A DNA stretch of 64,000 nt. Source: Candidatus Intricatilinea gracilis (GTDB lineage: Bacteria > Pseudomonadota > Gammaproteobacteria > Burkholderiales > Burkholderiaceae_C). A program made the position numbers and the translations under genes. The stretch lies in NCBI GenBank assembly GCA_016702605.1, contig JADJDQ010000003.1, positions 361,501 through 425,500 of the forward strand, read 5' to 3'. Below the pieces are notes generated by a model. The model saw only the letters and a list, made by a program, of their open reading frames with translations. It had not been told where the DNA came from and made no database searches. Shown here in pieces: positions 34,479 through 44,200 of the stretch (position 1 is the first letter of the stretch; the number at the start of each line of letters is the position of its first letter).

Positions 34479-35001
34479 GGTGGCCCCATCATCCTCCGGC
34501 GCGCGCCTGCCCCGCCTTGGTGTTCACGAGGGGGGGCACGGCATGCCGGCCCAGTGGCTGGCGAGATCGCTGCTCGGTGATCGCGAAGGCGGCAGACACT
34601 GACCATGCGGCAGCTACCGGTTGACCTACGGCGCGGACCTGGCCTCGGGTTTCATGCGCAGCGCCGCAAGCACCGACAGGCCGGTGATGCGGCAACCAGG
34701 GCGTGGTGTGGCAGAGCCCTGCGTGCCCGCGGACCTGTGGAACAGGCCGGTCGTGTCGGGCGCTAATTGACGCTGGTCAACACCCGAAAATAAGAATTCA
34801 CGAATATAGGGCATGGGTTTTCCTGCGACGGCAGCACCGGCGAGTCCATCGTCAGGGCCGGTCGCGACTCGGGAAGTAGCAAGGGTCGCCAGGCTGCGAT
34901 GACGCCAAAGAGGCGCCAGATCCGTCGTCCACCACGACGTCCCTTGCGGGCGTCCAGCACGTTGGTCGACACGTCGTGTCGGCAGTTGAGCGAGCATCGC
35001 G
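34479..35001 (+). other. Intergenic region upstream of the octaheme cytochrome operon
   Basis: 523 bp between divergent genes. The first about 280 bp show no convincing gene, repeat or RNA. The part from 34767 on carries an FNR-type box and -10 element (separate entry), which leaves a 5' leader of about 190 nt before the cytochrome ATG. The leader has no obvious hairpin array. Confidence 0.6.
34767..34808 (+). promoter_or_regulatory. FNR/Anr-type operator with matched -10 element
   Basis: TTGAC-gctg-GTCAA (34767-34780) is a perfect dyad of the FNR/CRP family (TTGAT-N4-ATCAA class). AATATA (34803-34808) lies where a -10 hexamer should be if the box is centred at -41.5 (predicted start near 34815), the class II activator geometry. 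It faces the octaheme cytochrome operon and implies induction when oxygen is low. Confidence 0.65.
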
Positions 35002-36453
35002 ATGAAGCACAAGTTTCCACGCTGGGTTCTCGGGCTGATCGTGATCGCCCTGCTGATCCTGGTGCCTTTCGTCTATCAGTTGCCGGCCAAGGGTCCGGCG
35101 CGCGATGCATCGACGCGGTTGCCGGTTCGGGCCGTGCACGTCGACCACCGGGACATCGTCAAGGGCCCGTTCACGACGGGGCAGGAGGTCACCCGGTCGT
35201 GCCTGGTGTGCCACCCCGACGCCGCAGCCGACCTGATGAAGACGTCGCACTGGACCTGGCAGTCCCGGCCCGTCGACGTGCCCTGGCGCAAGGAGCCGGT
35301 CACGATCGGCAAGATCAACCAGATCAACAACTTCTGCATCGGCGCCCAGGGCAACGAGAACAAGTGCATGGCCTGCCATGCCGGTTATGGCTGGGAGGCG
35401 GGCAAGGCGGCGCAGCAGGCCAACCCCGAGAACGTCGACTGCCTGGCCTGCCATGCCGACCCGGCCGGCTACGACAAGGGCCTGTGGGGCAACCCGGCGC
35501 CCAAGGTGGATCTGCTGGCCGCGGCCCGCAGCGTGCGCGCCACCACCCGCGAGAACTGCGGCAAGTGCCACTTCGACGGCGGTGGCGGCAACGGCGTCAA
35601 ACACGGCGACCTGGACGAGAGCCTGTACTTCCCGAGCCGCGAGCTGGACGTGCACATGGGCGGCAAACACAAGCTGCAGTGCAGCGACTGCCATATGACA
35701 CACAAGCACCAGATCCTGGGCCGGCTGCTGGCCGACAACTACACCATCGACCCGGCCGAGCAGGTGAGTTGCGAGCAATGCCATCAGGGCAAGGTGCACA
35801 AGGACGAACGGATCACCAGCCACCTGGCGTCGGTGGCCTGCCAGACCTGCCACGTGACCGCCATTGCACGTGAAGAACCGACCAAGGTGACCTGGGACTG
35901 GTCGAAGGCCGGCCAGGGCGGGCGCCACGACGACCACTACACCTACCTCAAGATCAAGGGTGAGTTCGCCTACGACAGCAACTTCACGCCCGCCTACCTC
36001 TGGTTCAACGGCAACAACGACTACCGCTACCTGCTGGGCGACCCGCTCGCCCGCGAGGGCCCGACCTACATCAACAAGCCGGCCGGCAGCATCAAGGATG
36101 CGAAGGCGCGCATCTTCCCGTTCAAGCTGCACGTCGCCAGGCAACCCTACGACAAGGTCAACGGCTACCTGCTGCAGCCGGTGACGTCGGGCAAGAACGG
36201 CTACTGGACCACCTTCGACTGGCACCAGTCCTTCGAGCTCGCGGCGCCGATCACCGGGCTGGCCTACAGCGGCCAGTACGACTTCACCGAGACCTACATG
36301 TACTGGCCCAGCACCCACATGGTCCAGGCTGCCGACGCCGCCCTGCCGTGTGAAGCCTGCCACTCCACGACAGGCAAGCCAGGGCGGCTGGACTGGAAGG
36401 CGCTGGGCTACGCCGGCGACCCGATCCAGTGGGGCGCGAGGAAGCTGCCATGA
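35002..36453 (+). CDS. Octaheme c-type cytochrome, tetrathionate reductase (OTR) family
   Basis: 483 residues. One N-terminal hydrophobic helix (about 8-25) serves as signal/anchor to the periplasmic face. Eight CxxCH motifs are present: CLVCH (67-71), CMACH, CLACH, CGKCH, CSDCH, CEQCH, CQTCH and CEACH, exactly the number in octaheme tetrathionate reductase. The first hemes are separated by KINQINNFCIGAQGNENKC, typical of this family. The Shewanella OTR reduces tetrathionate, and also nitrite and hydroxylamine, in vitro; the true substrate in vivo is unsettled. The stop overlaps the next start (ATGA), so the heptaheme cytochrome/cytochrome b is its likely electron donor. Confidence 0.88.
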   Translation: MKHKFPRWVLGLIVIALLILVPFVYQLPAKGPARDASTRLPVRAVHVDHRDIVKGPFTTGQEVTRSCLVCHPDAAADLMKTSHWTWQSRPVDVPWRKEPVTIGKINQINNFCIGAQGNENKCMACHAGYGWEAGKAAQQANPENVDCLACHADPAGYDKGLWGNPAPKVDLLAAARSVRATTRENCGKCHFDGGGGNGVKHGDLDESLYFPSRELDVHMGGKHKLQCSDCHMTHKHQILGRLLADNYTIDPAEQVSCEQCHQGKVHKDERITSHLASVACQTCHVTAIAREEPTKVTWDWSKAGQGGRHDDHYTYLKIKGEFAYDSNFTPAYLWFNGNNDYRYLLGDPLAREGPTYINKPAGSIKDAKARIFPFKLHVARQPYDKVNGYLLQPVTSGKNGYWTTFDWHQSFELAAPITGLAYSGQYDFTETYMYWPSTHMVQAADAALPCEACHSTTGKPGRLDWKALGYAGDPIQWGARKLP

Positions 36454-39164
36454 ACATCTTTCGCCGCCTGCTGGCAATCACGCTGGTGATGGCCTCGGCG
36501 CTGCTCGTCGGCGCCGACGCAGCCACACCACTCGCAAGACCCGGCGCGCCGGAAATGGCTGCGCCCAAGCCGCTGCACCCCGATTTCGCCCTGCTCGACG
36601 CTGCCAAGGTGAATGTGCTCACCAGCGGTCGCGCGGTGTCGACCATGACCACCTGTGGCCAATGCCACGACACCACCTTCATCACCTCACACGCCTTCCA
36701 TGCCGACCTGGGCCTGAGCACGTTCGCCCCGTCCGACAAGAGCTGGGACGCCAGCCCCGGCCTGTTCGGGCAGTGGGATCCGCTGCGCTACCGCTACCTC
36801 ACCCAGGCCGGCGACGAACGCCTCGACCTGTCGACCGCGGGCTGGTTGATGGCCAACGGCGAGCGTGTCGCCGGCGGCGGGCCGGCCACCACCTCACGCA
36901 CCGGGCGACCCCTCGTCAGCCTGAACGCCGACGCAGCCGACCCCGAAACCTCGCTGCTCGATGCAGCCGGCCAGCGCCAGCCGTGGAACTGGGCCAGCTC
37001 GGGCACGCTGGAGATGGACTGCTTCCTGTGCCACCTGCAGCAGCCGGATCTGGCGGCGCGCACGGCGGCTATCCGCGCCGGCCGCTTCGGTGATGCCGTC
37101 ACGGCCACGCTGGGCGGGCTGGGCCTTGTGCAGGCCCGGGGTCAGGGCTGGGCCTGGAACCGGTCCGCCTTCACCGCCGAAGGCCTGGTCGACAGCAAGG
37201 TGCTGGGCATCCAGGACCCGACCAACGCCAACTGCGCCGCCTGCCACGGCATGGCGCATGCGGGCGGCAACGAGCCGCTGCTGCTGACCGCCTGCGACCT
37301 GGATCAACCGCTGACCGCCACCACCGGCCAGGTGATGGCCGCACAACGCATCAACACCTCGGGCGTCAACCTGGCCGGCAAGGCCGACCTGCACCGCTCG
37401 TGGGACGTGCATGCCGAGCGGCAACTGCAGTGTGTCGACTGCCACCATGCACGCAACAACCCGGCGCATGTCGTCGGTGAACTGGCCAAACGCCCGGCCC
37501 ATCTGCGCTACGACCCGCGTTCACTCGACATCGGCAGCTACCTGCAACGCCCCGACCACAACCTGGCACGTGGCCAGAGCGCACAAAGCCAGCTGGCACA
37601 GGGCGGCAAGGGCAGCATGCGCCGCTGCGAGAACTGCCACGACGCGGCGGTGGGCCACCAGGGCTGGCTGCCCTACGTCGAGACCCACCTGGCCGCGCTG
37701 GCCTGCGAGAGCTGCCACATCCCGAAGATGTACGCGCCGGCGATCCAGGCCCGGGACTGGACGGTCGTCACGCCCGCCGGCCGCCCGGCGCAGAGCTGCC
37801 GGGGTGTCGACGGCGCACCGGCTGACGTACGTTCGCTGGTCACCGGCTTCGAGCCGGTGCTGCTGCAGCGCCGCAACGTCGACGGCGGCCGGCTACTGGC
37901 GCCGTACAACCTGATCACCACCTTCTACTGGGTCTACAGCGACGCCAAGGGCCGCCAGCGCCCGGTGCGGCTGCAGGATCTGCAGGCCGCGTATCTGGAC
38001 GGCACCGGCTATGCGCCCGACATCGTCGCCGCCTTCGACACCAACCACGACGGCAGCGTGAGCTTGCTCGAACTGCGTATCGACGCACCCGCCAAGGAGG
38101 CGGCGGTCAAGGCCCGGCTGGCCAGGCTCGGCCTGCAGCAGGTGCAGATGCAGGGCCAGGTGCAGCCCTACAGCATCAACCACAACGTGGCGCGCGGCGA
38201 ACACGCCGTCAACAGCTGCCAGGCCTGCCACTCGGCCGACTCACGCGTCACACAAGGCCTGCAACTGACCGGCTTTGCCCCGGTGCTGCCGGCCTTTGCC
38301 GCCAACAACAACGTCAACGCCAGCGGCGACGTGGTCAGGCGCGACGACGGCAGCCTGTTCTACCAGCCGGCACCGGCGCGCGACCACCTCTACGTGTTCG
38401 GCAACAGCCGGCTGAGCTGGCTCGATGCCCTGGGTGCGCTGGCCTTTGTCGCCACACTGCTGGGTGTGGCCGGACACGCCACGCTGCGTGTTCTCGCCGC
38501 CCGCAAACGCCCGCACGGCCCGGTACCGACCCAGCGGGTGCACATGTACGACGCCTACCGGCGCTTCTGGCATTGGCTGCAGGCCAGCACCATCGTGGCG
38601 CTGCTGCTGACCGGGTTGATCATTCACCGGCCTGACCTGTTCGGTGTGTTCTCGTTCAGTGCCGTGGTGACGCTGCACAACACGCTGGCGGTCATCCTGG
38701 TGATCAATGCGGCCTTGTCGCTGTTCTATCACGTGGCGACCGAACGTATGCGCGAGTACATCCCGCGGCCCTATGGCTTCTTCGACGACGCCATCCGGCA
38801 GGCGAAGTTCTATGTCTCGGGCATCTTCAAGGGTGAACCTCACCCCTTCGAGAAACGCCCGGACGACCGCATGAACCCGATCCAGAAGGCGACCTATTTC
38901 GGCATCCTCAATGTGCTGCTGCCGCTGCAGATCATCACCGGCGCGGCGATGTGGGGCGTGCAGAGGTGGCCCGAGATCGCCGCGGCGCTGGGCGGTCTGC
39001 CGCTGCTGGCGCCGGCGCACTCGCTGCTGGCCTGGCTGTTCGGCAGCTTCATCGTGGGTCATGTGTACCTGACGACGACGGGCGCCACACCGCTGGAAGG
39101 CATACGCGCCATGGTCACGGGGTACGAAGAAGTCGAGGCCCACGGCCACGACCATGCAGGCTGA
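36450..39164 (+). CDS. Heptaheme cytochrome c fused to a membrane cytochrome b domain
   Basis: 904 residues from ATG 36450. A signal peptide (LLAITLVMASALLVGADA) precedes a periplasmic region with seven CxxCH motifs: CGQCH, CFLCH, CAACH, CVDCH, CENCH, CESCH and CQACH. An EF-hand loop, DTNHDGSVSLLE, sits at about 530-541. From about 652 to the end come roughly five membrane helices of a cytochrome b561-like domain with candidate heme-b His residues in FWHWLQ, TLHNTLAV, LFYHVATE, PAHSLLAW and VGHVYLT. It probably oxidises quinol in the membrane and passes electrons through its c-hemes to the octaheme partner, as one polypeptide. Confidence 0.85.
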   Translation: MNIFRRLLAITLVMASALLVGADAATPLARPGAPEMAAPKPLHPDFALLDAAKVNVLTSGRAVSTMTTCGQCHDTTFITSHAFHADLGLSTFAPSDKSWDASPGLFGQWDPLRYRYLTQAGDERLDLSTAGWLMANGERVAGGGPATTSRTGRPLVSLNADAADPETSLLDAAGQRQPWNWASSGTLEMDCFLCHLQQPDLAARTAAIRAGRFGDAVTATLGGLGLVQARGQGWAWNRSAFTAEGLVDSKVLGIQDPTNANCAACHGMAHAGGNEPLLLTACDLDQPLTATTGQVMAAQRINTSGVNLAGKADLHRSWDVHAERQLQCVDCHHARNNPAHVVGELAKRPAHLRYDPRSLDIGSYLQRPDHNLARGQSAQSQLAQGGKGSMRRCENCHDAAVGHQGWLPYVETHLAALACESCHIPKMYAPAIQARDWTVVTPAGRPAQSCRGVDGAPADVRSLVTGFEPVLLQRRNVDGGRLLAPYNLITTFYWVYSDAKGRQRPVRLQDLQAAYLDGTGYAPDIVAAFDTNHDGSVSLLELRIDAPAKEAAVKARLARLGLQQVQMQGQVQPYSINHNVARGEHAVNSCQACHSADSRVTQGLQLTGFAPVLPAFAANNNVNASGDVVRRDDGSLFYQPAPARDHLYVFGNSRLSWLDALGALAFVATLLGVAGHATLRVLAARKRPHGPVPTQRVHMYDAYRRFWHWLQASTIVALLLTGLIIHRPDLFGVFSFSAVVTLHNTLAVILVINAALSLFYHVATERMREYIPRPYGFFDDAIRQAKFYVSGIFKGEPHPFEKRPDDRMNPIQKATYFGILNVLLPLQIITGAAMWGVQRWPEIAAALGGLPLLAPAHSLLAWLFGSFIVGHVYLTTTGATPLEGIRAMVTGYEEVEAHGHDHAG

Positions 39165-39177
39165 ACAGGAGACGACG

Positions 39178-39717
39178 ATGCAGTGGCTCAGATCAATCTT
39201 CCACCGGCCCGAAAAGGCCTACGTGCAGCCCTACCTGGCCGGCGCCATCCTGGGCGTGGTGCTGTTTGTCGCCTTCCTGCTCACCGGCAACGGGCTGGGA
39301 TCGTCGGGGGCAACCAGCCGCATCGACGCCGCGCTGGTCGACGCCGTGGCACCGGCCCATGTCGACAACACACCCTACCTGCTCAAGATGGCCGGTGGCG
39401 ACAAGAACCCGCTGGACGACTGGATCGTGCCGGTGTTCTTCGGTGCACTGCTCGGTGGTTTCACCTCGGGCGCACGCGGCGGGCGGCTGAAGCTGACCAC
39501 CACCAAGGGGCCCCACATCTCGACTCGCACACGCTGGGTGCTGTCGTTCCTGGGTGGCGTGATCTTCCTGTACGGCGCGCGTCTGGCGCGAGGTTGCACC
39601 TCGGGGCAGGCGCTGTCGGGCGGCGCCACGCTGGCGGCCGGGTCGTGGGTGATCATGTTGTGCATCTTCGCCAGCGCCTACCTGCTGGCCTGGTTCGTCA
39701 GAAAGCTGTGGCTGTGA
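39178..39717 (+). CDS. YeeE/YedE (DUF395) family transporter subunit, first copy
   Basis: 179 residues from ATG 39178, with a CAGGAGA site. Three to four membrane helices are visible (about 12-32, 79-98, 116-137 and 150-172). The family motif GARLARGCTSGQALSGG carries Cys 140. YeeE/YedE proteins such as TsuA import thiosulfate through relays of membrane Cys residues. This half-length form works with a second protein, here probably the next gene. It is in the cytochrome operon, 13 bp downstream of the heptaheme gene. Confidence 0.85.
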   Translation: MQWLRSIFHRPEKAYVQPYLAGAILGVVLFVAFLLTGNGLGSSGATSRIDAALVDAVAPAHVDNTPYLLKMAGGDKNPLDDWIVPVFFGALLGGFTSGARGGRLKLTTTKGPHISTRTRWVLSFLGGVIFLYGARLARGCTSGQALSGGATLAAGSWVIMLCIFASAYLLAWFVRKLWL

Positions 39718-39783
39718 CCGGTGCAGCTGCACCAAGCCGCCGTGCCATGTGCCGTGCACTGAGCGGCACGTGAGGAGCAGGAC

Positions 39784-41085
39784 ATGAACTTTCCCCTCGA
39801 AGCCTTCACGGCGGTGAGCGCCGCTAACCCGTGGACCTACGTGGTCTTCGCCGCCATCGGCTTTGCCTTCGGCTACACGCTCGAGATGGCCGGCTTCGGC
39901 GACTCGCGCAAGCTCGCCGCCCAGTTCTACTTCCGCGAACTCACGGTGCTGAAGGTGATGTTCACCGCCATCGCCGTGGCCATGACGCTGCTGTTCGGCG
40001 CGGTGGGGCTGGGCCTGCTCGACTTCAGCCAGGTCTGGGTCAACCCCACCTACCTCGGCTCGGGTGTGGTGGGCGGGCTGATCATGGGTGTGGGTTTCAT
40101 CGTCGGCGGCTTTTGCCCGACCACCTCGCTGGCCTCGGCCTCCACCGGTCGCATCGACGGCATGTTGTTCATGCTGGGCGGCTTCGTCGGCGCCTTCCTG
40201 TTCGGCGAGACCGAGAGCCTGTTCGACAACTGGTACACCAACGCCGGCTACTTCGGCCGGCTCACGCTCGACCAGGTCTTCGGTGTGCCGGCAGCGGTGC
40301 TGGTGCCCGTCGTCGTGGCCATGGCGCTGTTCATGTTCTGGGGCGCCGAACAGCTCGAACGTATCGTCGGCCGCAAGGATCCACGCAGCGAACCGCCCTG
40401 GCGCAAGGCCGGCGCGGCCGGGCTGTTCGCCGCCGCCCTGGCCGTGATGCTGGTCGGCAGCCCGACGCTGGACGAGCGTTACCAGCAGCTCACCTTCAAG
40501 CGCAGCGAGGTCATCACGCAGCCGGATGGCAAGCCCCTCAGCGTCGCCCGTGTCTACAGCGCCGACGAGATGCTGGCCAGGCGGCTGGCCTTCACCTCGC
40601 CGGCCGAAGCCTTCAAGGCCAGGTACCAGCAGGCCATCAAGCCCGTCTACCTGGATGTGCGCAGCGAGTCCGACTACAACCTCTACCACCTGGCCGATTC
40701 GGTCAACGTGCCGCTGGGCCAACTCGCAGGCATCGTGCCCGACCTGCTCACCGAACCGGCGGCCAACACGGTGTTCATCACCATCGGCAACGACGAGGCC
40801 GCAGCGGTCAGCGCCTGGAAGCTTCTTGTCGCCTCGCGTGTGCCCAACGTCTACATCCTGGAAGGTGGCATCAACCAGTGGATCAAGGTCTTCGGCGCCG
40901 GCGACACACACTACACGCCGCTGGCCGGCGTGGCTGACGATCAGCTGCGGTATGCCTTCCCGGCGGCACTGGGCAGCCGCTACAAGTCCTGCGCGCCCAA
41001 CCCGATCGAGTACGAGAAGCTCGAGGTCCAGGCCCGCATCGTGCTGCAACTCAAGCGCGACAAGTCGGGCGGCGGCTGCGGCTAG
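39784..41085 (+). CDS. YeeE/YedE transporter fused to a Cys-less rhodanese domain
   Basis: 433 residues from ATG 39784 with GAGGAG upstream. The N-terminal about 230 residues are membrane-embedded with TLEMAGFGDSRKLAAQFYF and GFIVGGFCPTTSLASASTGRIDG (Cys 111), the second half of the YeeE/YedE signature. A C-terminal rhodanese-like domain (about 280-390) has VYLDVRSESDYNLYHLADSVNVPLG and LEGGINQWIK. The active-site loop reads TVFITIGNDEAAAVSAW (about 329-345), where the sulfur-carrying Cys would be expected, and has none. The tail has two further Cys (KSCAPN and GGGCG). Likely role: uptake or delivery of thiosulfate or another sulfur species connected to the octaheme reductase. Confidence 0.85.
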   Translation: MNFPLEAFTAVSAANPWTYVVFAAIGFAFGYTLEMAGFGDSRKLAAQFYFRELTVLKVMFTAIAVAMTLLFGAVGLGLLDFSQVWVNPTYLGSGVVGGLIMGVGFIVGGFCPTTSLASASTGRIDGMLFMLGGFVGAFLFGETESLFDNWYTNAGYFGRLTLDQVFGVPAAVLVPVVVAMALFMFWGAEQLERIVGRKDPRSEPPWRKAGAAGLFAAALAVMLVGSPTLDERYQQLTFKRSEVITQPDGKPLSVARVYSADEMLARRLAFTSPAEAFKARYQQAIKPVYLDVRSESDYNLYHLADSVNVPLGQLAGIVPDLLTEPAANTVFITIGNDEAAAVSAWKLLVASRVPNVYILEGGINQWIKVFGAGDTHYTPLAGVADDQLRYAFPAALGSRYKSCAPNPIEYEKLEVQARIVLQLKRDKSGGGCG

Positions 41086-41238
41086 CGCACCGGCAAGCCG
41101 TCCTCTTGCCCAGGCCCGGGCGTCGTACCGACGCAACGCGCTGGCATGACCAGGTCACCAGGTGTCCACACTGTCTGACAGGCAGCGTCCATATACTGCC
41201 CTGACGACGCAGCGACATGCGTCGGAGACCCAGACCCC

Positions 41239-44200
41239 ATGACCAGGCCGACCCCGCAGCTGCGCCGTCTGTACCTCGGCGCATCTGCAGCGGCGCTGAT
41301 CGTCACCGTGCTGTTGATCGCCGCGGTCATCTATCTGCGCGACCACACGCGGCGCGAGCACGCCGACAGCGTCGAGAACGTGGCGCAAGCCGTGGCGCTG
41401 TCGCTCGACGCCTGGGTCGGCACGATCGACTACGTGCTCGACGTCAGTGCCGACGAGATCGAACACCGCACCGCCAGGCATGGCGCCGACGCCGACGCCA
41501 TCAACCGCTTCCTGGCGCGCCAGCAGGACCGTTTCCCGTACATCGACCTGCTGCGCGCCACCAACGCACAGGGTGAGGCCATCTGGGGCCGTGGCGTCGA
41601 TCCCGCGCAGCGCGCCAGCCTCGCCCAGCGCGACTACTACAGGCAACTGCGCGACGATCCCCGGCTCGGCATGGTCATCGCCGAACCCATCGTCGGCAAG
41701 ATCTCGCAGCAGTGGATCTGGCTGATGGCCCGGCGCATCAATGCGCCGGACGGTTCGTTTGCCGGCCTGGTCTACGCATCGATCTTCATGCGCGACCTCG
41801 ACCGCATGCTCGGGCACGGCAGCCTGCCGACCGGCGGCACGGTCGTTCTGCGCGATGAGCAGATGCGCCTGGTGGCCAGCAACAGCCATCCGGGCCCGGC
41901 AGCAGCTGGCGCGATGGCAAGCAGATCGCCGGTCGCAGCCCCGGCAGGCCCCGGCAATGCGCCAGGCGGCATGGCACCCGCCCCATCAGGCGTGCCGGGC
42001 ACCAGCACGCCGCCGAACCCGGCCGAAGCCCGCCACCTGGCGGAACTCGCAGCGGCCATCCAGGCCCAGCCGCGGGCAGGCAGCTTCGTCGGCCATGCAT
42101 CGCACGGTGACGGTGCCCCCACGGTCTACTCGTACCGGCGTCATCCGACCTACGGCTACACCCTGCTGGTCGGCGAGCCGCTGGCGGCGGCGGATGCGCA
42201 GTGGCACCCGCAGGCGCTCGTGCTGGCGGGACTGCTGGGCGCCCTGCTGTCGGCCATGCTGTATTTCGTCAAGGCGACCCAGCGCGGCTGGGAACAGGCG
42301 GCTCTGGCGGCCCGGCTGGTGCGTCAGGATCGGGACCTCGGACTGCTCAAGCAGCTGATCCGCACCATTCCCGCCCTGGTCTGGCTGAAGGATCGGCAAG
42401 GCGTGTACCTGGCCTGCAACACCGAGTTCGAGCGTTTCGTGGGCCGCAGCGAGGCGGACCTGGTGGGCAAGACCGACCATGACCTGATGGACGCCGAGCA
42501 GGCCGAGTTCTTCCGCGCCCATGACCTCGAGGCGCTGGCCGCCGACAAGCCGAGCGTGAACGAGGAATGGATCACCTACGCGTCGGACGGGCGACGCGCC
42601 TTGCTGCAGACGATCAAGACGCCGATGCGTTCGCCCGACGGCACGATCACCGGCGTGCTGGGTGTCTCGCACGACATCACCGAGCAGCGCCGCGCCGAAG
42701 ACGCCCTGCGCGAAGGCGAAAGCCTGCTCAATCGCGCCAATGCAGAGCTCGAGGCCCGCGTGGCCGACCGCACCACCGAGCTCGTGCGCACCAACCAGCA
42801 GCTGCAGGACACCCAGTTCGCCATGGAGAGCGTGGGCATCGGCATCTCGTGGGTCGACTTCGAGACCGGGCGCTTCATCTGGGTGAACCGCCAGTTCGCC
42901 GAGACCCTCGGCCACACACGCGAGCAGATGCTGGGCATGACGGTGTCGGACATCGACCCGCACTTTCCGCCCGAGGCTTACGAGCAGGTCAAGCCGATGT
43001 TCGTGGCCGAAGGCCACCGCCGCTTCGAGACCGGACACATCGGCCGCGACGGCCAGCTCATGCCGGTGGAGATGACGATCTACTACGACCACCGCGACCG
43101 GTCGATGAAGCCGCGGCTGATCGCCTTCTCGTCGAGCATCGCCGCACGCAAGGCCGCCGAACGCGAGGTGCTCGAGGCCAAGGCCGCGGCCGAGGCGGCC
43201 AACCAGGCCAAGAGTTCGTTCCTGGCCAACATGTCGCACGAGATCCGCACACCGCTGAACGCCCTGCTGGGCCTGAGCCATCTGCTGCGCAGCGACCCCC
43301 TGTCGCCCACCCAGCGCGAGCGGCTCGACAAGATGGACGGCGCCGGGCGGCACCTGCTGTCCCTCATCAACGACATCCTCGACCTGTCGAAGGTGGAGGC
43401 CGGGCGGCTGCAGATCGAGACCGGCAATTTCCACCTTTCGGCGGTGCTGGACAACGTCGACTCGTTGATCCGCGACTCGGCGCTGGCCAAGGGCCTGACC
43501 GTCACCTGCGACCCCGACGGTGTGCCGTTGTGGCTGCGCGGCGACGCCACCCGCTTGCGCCAGGCCCTGCTCAACTTTGCCGGCAACGCCGTCAAGTTCA
43601 CCGACGCCGGCGGCGTGTCACTGCGAGCGCTGCTGATCGACGACCGGGGCGACGAGCTGACCGTGCGCTTCGAGGTGCAGGACACCGGGCCCGGCCTGAG
43701 CGCCGATCAACGCGCGCGACTGTTCCAGCCCTTCGAGCAGCTCGACGGTTCGGCCGTGCGGCGTTTTGGTGGCACCGGACTGGGCCTGGCGCTGAACAAG
43801 CGGCTCATCGACCTGATGCACGGTTCGATCGGTGTGCACAGTGAACCCGGCCAGGGCAGCACCTTCTGGTTCGAGGTGCCGCTGCAGCGTGGCCACGGCC
43901 CCATGCCCGACGTCGGGCAGATCTTGCCGCGGATGGGCGCCGACGACCGCCTGCGCCAGCAGCACCGCGGCGCCCGTGTGCTGCTGGCCGAAGACAACGA
44001 GATCAACATCGAGGTCGTGCAGGAAATGCTGCACGCCGTGGGGCTGGACGTGGTGGTGGCCGAAAACGGCCGCGCCGCGGTCGCCCGGGCGATGCAGGGC
44101 CCGTTCGACCTGATGCTGATGGACATGCAGATGCCCGAGATGGATGGCCTCGAAGCCACCCGGCGTATCCGCGCCATCGGCCTGCACGCCACCACGCCCA

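Noticed and set aside
34626..35012. Possible minus-strand gene in the leader of the cytochrome operon
   Set aside because: The translation is low-information and Arg/Ala-rich and covers the FNR-type promoter; no supporting start.
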